64,000 nt of DNA from Anas platyrhynchos (Eukaryota > Chordata > Aves > Anseriformes > Anatidae): positions 3,257,501 through 3,321,500 of the forward strand of contig NC_092612.1 of assembly GCF_047663525.1 (NCBI RefSeq). The letters run 5' to 3'. The translations under genes and the position numbers were made by a program. The notes beneath the pieces were generated by a model. That model saw only the letters and a program-made list of their open reading frames with translations, searched no databases and had not been told where the DNA came from. Position 1 is the first letter of the stretch. Each line of letters begins with the position of its first letter. This document shows positions 56,833-64,000 of the stretch, piece after piece.

Positions 56833-57547
56833 GTGAGGATGTGCTTTTTAGCCCTAGTTTAAAAAATCTGTCAAACGTATAGATGGATAAATGCTGTGTG
56901 CGGACAATAGACTTTGGATGGATTAGATGATTTTGGACATCCACAGAGAACATCTCTTACCACATTGTAAATATTTTATCATTTTGCTACTTGGGCATGG
57001 AATTGTGATATAAATGTTCCCAAGGAACTAGTGCTTTTGTTTTAATTAACTTCTATGTTGTTATGCTGAAAATATTCACTGAGATAACCTTTCGGAACCA
57101 ACCTATGAAGAAAGCAATTTTTTTCTGTGATCAAAACAGTTTCATTGGTTGGTAGACAACATTCAGTTAAAGTCTGTAAAATTTCAGATTGTCACAGAGC
57201 CTATGTTTTGCAAGACACTGCATATTCAATGGTGAGGAACAAAATGGATACAGAGTTTGGACGACTTTGTGAACAAATTAAAGAATCTCGTGAGAAAAGA
57301 GGTACGTGCTTTAACGCTAAGGATTTTAAGACTTGTCTCTGCATTTGTAACTGAGAATGCACAACGAAGATCTTTGGTATCTATTCTTTATTGCAAGGTC
57401 GCACCTCTCCAGCATGTGCTCCATGCGACAACTCCAAGTCACCACAGCAGAACCCTGCTACTGAAGACGACAAACCAGATGAAGAGAGTAATGAAAATGA
57501 AGAGATGACAGCGGCACCTGTAGATGCCAGTACACCCATTTCTAATG

Positions 57548-58617
57548 GTAAGTTGCATTTTATTCAGCTGCTCTTGTCATTCATACCTTCTCTGTTCTTG
57601 AGGCGCAACAGGTGTCTCTGATGCCTGGCTCTTTATGCCAGAGGTATTTTGGTTTCAAATTTACTTCAAAACGTGAGAGAGAAATCCAGAGGTCATTCAT
57701 TCAATATAGTTATGAATTAAAGTTCAAAGAAAGTTGGTTTACAATATAAAAAACAAAAAACAAAAACAAAACAAAACAAAAAAACAACTTTGACGGCCCA
57801 ATTGCCATTTAGTCGCCCCTAAATTGCTAATTCTTGAGGTAAAAAATGTTGTGGATGGCAGTTTCTGAATACTTAACTAGTTTTTAATTATGCAAAATGG
57901 TATTTTTACCCCCACTCCACCCCTCCCTTCCCCAAATGCTAAAATCTTAGCTACCTCATACTGTGATTTCCAGTTGAAGGAGGGAAGTCTAACTAGTGAG
58001 AGTGGGAATTTTGCCATGGACTCCACCCATATCCTTTTGCAATACTATATGAATACTGCGAATGTTGGGCAAAACCACAAAGTTTGTTTTTTCACAAAAG
58101 GTTTACCGAATCAGGAAGCATACGAGGTATAAGTCTTCACGTTTCTTCTCCTTTGAATATTCCCTTAAAATTGTCTCATTAATTAATCTCTTCCAAACAT
58201 GTATTCAGCTTTTGAAGTCTTCAGCTTGATACCAGACTCGAAGGAGAGCTTATTTCCAGAGGCTTCTATGATGTTCATCTGTATTAGTTCATGCAGTAAG
58301 ACAGTGACTTTATCAAATAACCTCACATTGTATTAATACTGCCAATCCAAAGTAAGAATCCTCAGCATGTAAAATCCTGAAAGTGACTGTTTAGTGAATG
58401 AAATTCCATAGCTGTGTGTGTGGTTTGTTTGCTTGTTTTTAATCTTAATAGCAAACTGACCCCATTAACTTTCAACTCTTTTCTCAGCATATGTAGGCAG
58501 TGGTAGCTCAGTTCCTTTGTTTTCCTTGTCAGTCAAGTATGATGAAGATAATGGATTTTGAAGAAAGAATTCTTTTGGTTATGTTTTGGATTACTTTTTT
58601 ATGCTGTCTCTTTGTAG
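57548..58617 (+). other. ATAD2-like intron 11
   Basis: Non-coding; A/C-rich low complexity (CAAAA repeats) at 57747-57786. No other feature seen. Confidence 0.6.
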
Positions 58618-59405
58618 GTGCGTCAGAAAGAAAGCGCAGAAGGAACAACTGTGCGCATGCTGCAGCAAAGAGAAGAAGGAGTTCTCAATTCGATACAGAG
58701 AACAGAGTACCAACAGATGACCAAAACGATAGCGATGAAGAAGAGTTTGTGGACAAACATGTTTCTGGCATATGTCAAGTAAAACTTAACAGTGAAAAGG
58801 AAAGTGCTAAGCTTTGTGGATATTCCCCACCAAGATGGGGAACTATAACTAATGAAAATCCAAGTTCAAATGGTAAGGGAGAAGTCCAACAGATCCTTTA
58901 GCACCTTATTCTTGCTGAGGAGGATTGCACTATTTATTAGCTTTAGGCTTCAATTTCACTCTATTTTTTCTGTTTCAGCTCTCAAAAATCATCACACAGT
59001 TTATTCCGTAATGATGTTGCTCCTCTAATTGTGCAAGCCAAGCCCACATGTTTCTGTAGGTGCTGTTTTTTTGATTCTGAAGTCTGTTTTTTTCTAATGG
59101 TACCTAACTGAAAGCCAGCAGTCACTGACATTCTTTTATTGTACGAGGTGCTTTCCAATAACGAGCAGCTTAGGTGAAAAAGCTGCACTTCAAGATACGT
59201 GGATCCAGAGTAACATGTGGAATAGGAGACTTAAGCCCTAATGTTGTACTCTGAGATGTGTTCCCTAACCTGCATTGGCAACATGACTATTTTTTTCCAC
59301 TATTAAGCTTTTCATTAGTGCTTTTGGTTTGTTTGTGGGTATTTTTGTTTGCTTTTTTTGTCTTAGTTTCTAATTTTTATGGAGCAGTGACTTTAGCTGG
59401 AAAGA

Positions 59406-60700
59406 ATCATAGAATCATAGAATCATAGAATATCCTGAGTTGGAAGGGACCCTTAAGGATCATCAAGTCCAACTCTTGACACCGCACAGGTCTACCCAAG
59501 TTCAGACCATGTGACTAAGTGCACAGTCCAATCTCTTCTTAAATTCAGTCAGGCTCGGTGCAGTGACCACTTCCCTGGGGAGCCTGTTCCAGTGTGCAAC
59601 CACTCTCTCTGTGAAGAACCCCTTCCTGATGTCCAGCCTAAACTTCCCCTGCCTCAGCTTAACTCCATTCCCGCGGGTCCTGTCGCTGGTGTTAATGGAG
59701 AAAAGGTCTCCTGCCTCTCGACACCCCCTTACGAGGAAGTTGTAGACTGCGATGAGGTCTCCCCTTAGCCTCCTCTTCTCCAGGCTGAACAGGCCCAGTG
59801 CCCTCAGCCGTTCCTCGTACGTCTTCCCCTCCAGGCCTTTCACCATCTTCGTAGCCCTCCTCTGGACACTCTCCAACAGTTTCATGTCCTTTTTATACTG
59901 TGGTGCCCAGAACTGCACACAGTACTCGAGGTGAGGCCGCACCAGCGCAGAGTAGAGCAGGACAATCACCTCCCTCGACCTACTAGCGATGCCGTGCTTG
60001 ATGCACCCCAGGACACGGTTGGCCCTCCTGGCTGCCAGGGCACACTGCCGGCTCATATTCAACTTGTTGTCTACCACGACCCCCAGATCCCTCTCTTCTA
60101 GGCTGCTCTCCAGCGTCTCATCGCCCAGTCTGTACGTGCAGCCAGGGTTTCCCCGTCCCAGGTGCAGGACCCGGCACTTGCTCTTATTGAACTTCATGCG
60201 GTTGGCGATCGCCCAGCTCTCCAACCTATCCAGATCCCTCTGCAAGGCCTTTCCACCCTCATTCGAGTCCACAACTCCTCCAAGTTTGGTGTCATCAGCA
60301 AACTTGCTCAAAATGCCTTCTATTCCTACATCCAGATCGTTTATAAAAATATTGAAAAGTACCGGCCCTAAAATGGAGCCTTGAGGGACCCCACTGGTGA
60401 CCGCCCGCCAGCCTGACGCAGCCCCATTCACCATAACCCTTTGGGCCCTGCCCGTTAGCCAATTGCTCACCCATCGTATGATGTTTTTATTTAGCTGTAT
60501 GCTGGACATTTTGTCCAGTAGGATCCTATGGGAAACCGTGTCAAAAGCCTTGCTGAAGTCCAAAAAAATCACATCAGCTGGTTTCCCTTGGTCTACCATA
60601 CGGGTGATCTTATCATAAAAGGAAATCAGGTTAGTTAGGCAGGACCTACCCTTCACAAACCCATGCTGGCTGGGACCAATGACTGCTTTGTCCCCCAGGA
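59406..60700 (-). mobile_element. CR1 LINE, 5'-truncated, with open reverse-transcriptase frame
   Basis: About 1.3 kb antisense in the intron before exon 60856. The 3' end (plus 59406-59430) carries the tandem ATCATAGA octamer-like tail typical of CR1. A minus-strand frame 60656-59502 is open for 384 codons. It shows the reverse-transcriptase palm motifs [10 protein letters not shown] (residues 31-40), [10 protein letters not shown] (89-98) and catalytic FADD (119-122), and ends with the usual CR1 C-terminal block ([10 protein letters not shown]). The 5' part of the ORF, including the endonuclease, is missing, so the copy cannot move by itself. The long undamaged frame suggests a younger insertion than the other CR1s here. 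Confidence 0.92.
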
Positions 60701-60989
60701 CAAGAAGGGAGAAGCCAAGTATTTCTCAGTGAAGACGATAACAATTCTGTCTCTGTATTTGTAGAAAGAGACTGTTTGGCAGGTACAGGATACTTCACTG
60801 AGACTGTATTCTAGATAAACAGAAAACCTGACTGAAGAAATCTGTGTCCTTCCAGATTCCTGGGCATTTCAAGCGGTGACTCCTGAATGTTCTTGGGAAG
60901 AAGACCAACAACAGATAAGTGATGAGAACACTGTACAAGTCCCTACGGAGACAGACTACATAGTTATTGTGGATCGCTATGAGCTCAAA

Positions 60990-62401
60990 GTATGTCTAAT
61001 TTCAGCTTTTTTTTAATGCTCAAATAGGGCATATTCCTGCGACATGTAAAATTGCAAATTAAGCCCATTGTTAACCAATGCCAATTAAAACAATTAATTG
61101 GAAGGACATACAGATAGTGAAATAATTCAGCCTGTAATGCACTGTGACTGTTTAGTTTCCACACCTCATGGAGATTTCTGTAGGCTACCATTTGCTTCTG
61201 GTCATCTGTAGTTTAGGAGACAGATTCTTTGCCTAATTTTTAAGACAAAAGGCCTTGCTGAATTTTAAAATACCACACTGACAACCTGCTAGTACTATTA
61301 TGGATATCATTTTAATGATTCATAATTCTTATGATGGGTTTGAGGGCTTTTATTTGGGGATTTTTTTTCATGCTTTGATGTATTAAGAACCTGAAAAGGA
61401 TCCTTATTTCTTGCAGTGATGATTTTAAACCTGAAGTTAGCAGGTCGACGTAAACTAGCTAGCCATGGAGAAGTGACTACTTTTCTGAAATTCCTTGAAA
61501 GTGCAGTATTAGAATTTCTTATATTGTGTGTGTGTATATATATATATATATATCTATACATGAGGGAGGCAGAGTTTGCTGATAAGATGATAAGCAGCAT
61601 TATTTCCAGGGGGCAGTAATATTTCCATTTGGTATGGCTGCTCCCTAAAGCTACATGCTTGCAGGCTCACACAGGTAATGGACAGCTGTGGCAGTGGAAG
61701 AAGGTGCTGCCACTAGCTTGTCACTGTTGCTGTGCCAGAGATTATCATCTCTGCATCTTTGGTAATAGAAATGACTGTGTGAGAGAGAGGTGATTGCTAC
61801 AAGCAGTCGCTTTGCTATTTACCCACCCCTGAATTTAAAGGTAGGATTGAGCAAACTAATCCACCTTTGCTCTGGGCGTTTGAGCAATCTGTTCTGCCAG
61901 CAGAGTTGTAGGCATGGCACACGTGGGTAAAGGTAATCACCTAAGGGTGCTTCCTTTTCCAGCTGGCACGGCTGTATCTACAAGATCTGCAGCCTTTTTA
62001 CAGTGCCCCGCGCTGCTGCAATGCTTCTCTAATGAAATGCAACAGTGGCTTTGCTGTGGCAGCAGCTGTCCTACAAGGAGGATCGTGTCATTCCCTGCTG
62101 CTTTGGGAGCAGTCGACTTGCAATTACAACCATTGATGTGATAGATTGGTTAGTAGTAAAAGATTGTCCGAAATTTCAGCCTTTCCTTTCTCTGAAATAT
62201 GAAAAATTAACTCATTTTCCCTGCTGAAATCTCATGGGATATTTAATCTGTTCTCTGAAGTGTCACATTTTATTTAATAGCATAAGAAAAAGTAGGCTGT
62301 CACTTGTATTGTTACTGTTCAACCTCCGAAACCATATAGAGCGTATTCAAAGGATCTTGTACTATGCTAAAGTTGTTGTTTTGCTCCATTGTTGTCTTCA
62401 G
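60990..62401 (+). other. ATAD2-like last intron
   Basis: 1.4-kb intron with a (TG)n(TA)n microsatellite at 61525-61553. No other feature recognised. Confidence 0.6.
61525..61553 (+). repeat. (TG)n(TA)n microsatellite
   Basis: Short compound dinucleotide repeat. Confidence 0.9.
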
Positions 62402-62530
62402 AAACTGTTATGCTTTGTCACTGAGATAACGAAGGGATTTGACATTTATCACCTGGAAAAAGTATATGGCGTCATTAATCAGTGTATTTACAACCATAGA
62501 GAAGACTACGACAAAACCGATTTGGTGGAG

Positions 62531-63930
62531 GTAATTTTTGTTTTGAATTCTAGCACTTCCTGTCACTGTTACGCAGTATTTGTGTGTTCTGGGGTATCGT
62601 GGTTGTTTAGAATTGCTCTTCACTGCTTAGCTGTCTGTGCACAGACAACAACAGTACGACTTCTCCCTTTCAGTCTGGAAGACGTTTATCCATCTTGCAA
62701 AACCATTGTTATATTTGGCATAACTGTTGGCAGTTTCTGCAGGAACAAGCTTGAACTTGAAGACAATGGGTCCACCCACACAGCCCTTTCAAAGCAGTTA
62801 ACCTTAGTCTGTCAGTAGTTTTCCTTGGGAACCATTTTGGGAGCGGGAGGACTACGAAGGGGAGGTGCTTTTCTAAGTCTTTCACTCGCTCTCTCCCTCT
62901 ACAGCCAGTCATGCACGGTGATAGCAGTTGTTCCATCCTTGGAGAGAAATTTAAGTATATAACAAGAGTTTGAGACTTCTCTCTAGTCACACTCTAATCT
63001 CTTTTTAACTAATGCGCTTGAGCATCTGTAATTGGGGAGATTTCTGCCTGTGCCAGTTTTACACTGAGTCAAATTCTCTGGTCTCTTCCTGTAAAAGATG
63101 ATTTCGGAGTTGTCCGAACTCCTCAGAAGTCTGTGTGAGGCGTCCATGGTCCAAGTCAGGTGTTCCCAGTATACGCTTGGATATTCACTCTTCACATTGA
63201 AGATCCTTGAACCCATTTATCTTAGAGTTGCTTGTGCTTGAGAACAGATGAAATTTGTTGTGCCGATCAGTCTGCCTTGAAAAGAGAGTGCCTCTTTTTT
63301 TTAGGCACTGGTCATCTCGATCTCTTCTTCCACATCTGATAAAGAGTTAGAACGGACACTCTGTTCTGCCTGTGAGAGGATTATTTAGATTCAGGGAGGC
63401 CGCTCCTGAAAAAAAAAAATGAGATCTTTTAGGTCGAGAAGGGATTTATTTATGTTGTCTCATGGCCTGTGAACTTTTGTAACTTAACATTTAATTTAAG
63501 TGTTAAAAGTTAAGTAGCTTTCTTGGTTTTCTATTTCTTCCTTTAGCTTAGGCAAACAAATCTCTCCTATTCAGAGTGCACTGTACAAGTTAGTCAGGAG
63601 CGTGCTCTACTGTATGGAGAGATAGAGAACTTAAGGAGTAATTATTCAAAGTCCAGAAATTAACTTGAGCTTGTTGTGGCTTCTCAGCAACTGTTTCTTC
63701 TTTCTAATTGTTGTGAAACCACTGCTGAGAGAGGTCCATATAGTTGATATCCTCCTCTCTATTTTGGATGTATAAGGATGCCTCTGAAGCTAGAAGGGGT
63801 AAGAGGCCGTTGTGATGGTGGTAGCACACTGTTTGCTAAATATTACTAACCATGTATTACAAATTATTTATTTTTATAGTAATAGAAAGTGTTCTTAAGC
63901 TTTCATTTGTGCTTACTGCTATTTTAGTAA
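62531..63930 (+). other. No feature recognised downstream of the last ATAD2-like exon
   Basis: Begins with donor GTAATT. The ATAD2 family has one more short coding piece (about 13 residues) after this exon; I could not identify it here. AT-rich, no repeats recognised before the CR1 tail. Confidence 0.4.
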
Positions 63931-63934
63931 TAGG

Positions 63935-64000
63935 TAGTAATGGTAATAGAAGGATGGTTGGACTAGATGATCCTGTGGGTCCTTTCCAACCTTGTGTTTC
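63935..64000 (+). mobile_element. CR1 LINE 3' end (runs off the window)
   Basis: GGATGGTTGGACTAGATGAT followed by GGTCCTTTCCAACC is the standard terminal block of CR1 elements, in sense orientation. Only the last ~65 bp are visible. Confidence 0.8.

Larger units (their letters stand above)
47965..62530 (+). pseudogene. ATAD2/ATAD2B-like AAA+-bromodomain locus, 5'-truncated and interrupted
   Basis: Fourteen exons: 47965-48124, 48992-49082, 49510-49824, 50763-50889, 51869-52052, 53033-53218, 54432-54561, 55327-55523, 56673-56832, 57188-57301, 57398-57547, 58618-58872, 60856-60989 and 62402-62530. All are GT-AG with matching phases, about 777 codons. Order: end of AAA domain 1 (sensor-1 IGATNR, arginine-finger motif ALRRPGRF), its lid (YCGADIKSLCTEAALC), degenerate AAA domain 2 (LLIVGKEGYGQ without P-loop Lys, as in ATAD2), bromodomain (VPDYATRIKEPMDLSTV...), basic/acidic tail, and the C-terminal helix pair (FDIYHLEKVYGVINQCIYNH). 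Family role: chromatin-bound hexameric ATPase reading acetylated histone H4. Defects: exons for Walker A and B are absent; TGA at 49815-49817; GRFDRE is GRFGRE; bromodomain Asn is Tyr (56811-56813); last short exon not found. Either a decaying paralogue or a shortened gene starting after the stop. Confidence 0.8.

Noticed and set aside
62234-62818. 194-codon open frame containing the last ATAD2-like exon
   Set aside because: Only 62402-62530 has homology; the rest is intron read-through.

Overview
This is vertebrate nuclear DNA, almost certainly from a bird. The evidence is GT-AG multi-exon genes, CR1 retrotransposon fragments with the usual avian 3' end, solo LTRs of avian endogenous retroviruses, small introns and CpG-island promoters. 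Proteins were recognised by recall of their vertebrate families, with no database search. I cannot name the bird order.

Layout. (1) About 1-10,000, plus strand: last three coding exons and long 3' UTR of SYT11. (2) 10,000-18,860: no gene seen; holds the presumed 3' UTR of RIT1, A/T tracts and a short telomere-like stretch. (3) 18,862-22,257, minus strand: complete five-exon RIT1. (4) 23,841-34,110, minus strand: complete fourteen-exon KHDC4 (BLOM7/KIAA0907), tail close to the RIT1 promoter and start in a large CpG island. SYT11-RIT1-KHDC4 is the order known from mammals. (5) 34,929-40,919, plus strand: EFCAB12, divergent from KHDC4 across the CpG island; its human counterpart lies on another chromosome. 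(6) 41,440-47,530: a junkyard of partial, disabled gene pieces (USP42-like C-terminal region in at least three pieces, a USP42-like catalytic exon, a CCDC81-like HU-domain exon), interleaved with LTRs, a GC-rich duplicated block and local duplications, one being a 198-bp perfect repeat. (7) 47,965-62,530, plus strand: an ATAD2-like (AAA+/bromodomain) locus. Fourteen exons keep consensus splice sites and compatible phases, but the exons carrying Walker A and B of the first AAA domain are absent, an in-frame TGA interrupts exon 3, and the bromodomain asparagine that binds acetyl-lysine is replaced by tyrosine. A solo LTR and a CR1 with a long open reverse-transcriptase frame sit in its introns. 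The window ends in a CR1 tail.

SYT11 (vesicle trafficking), RIT1 (Ras-family signalling) and KHDC4 (RNA binding/splicing) are ordinary conserved genes that merely sit together. The unusual part is 41-63 kb, where fragments of unrelated gene families and retroelements have been stitched together next to a decaying or re-purposed ATAD2 relative.
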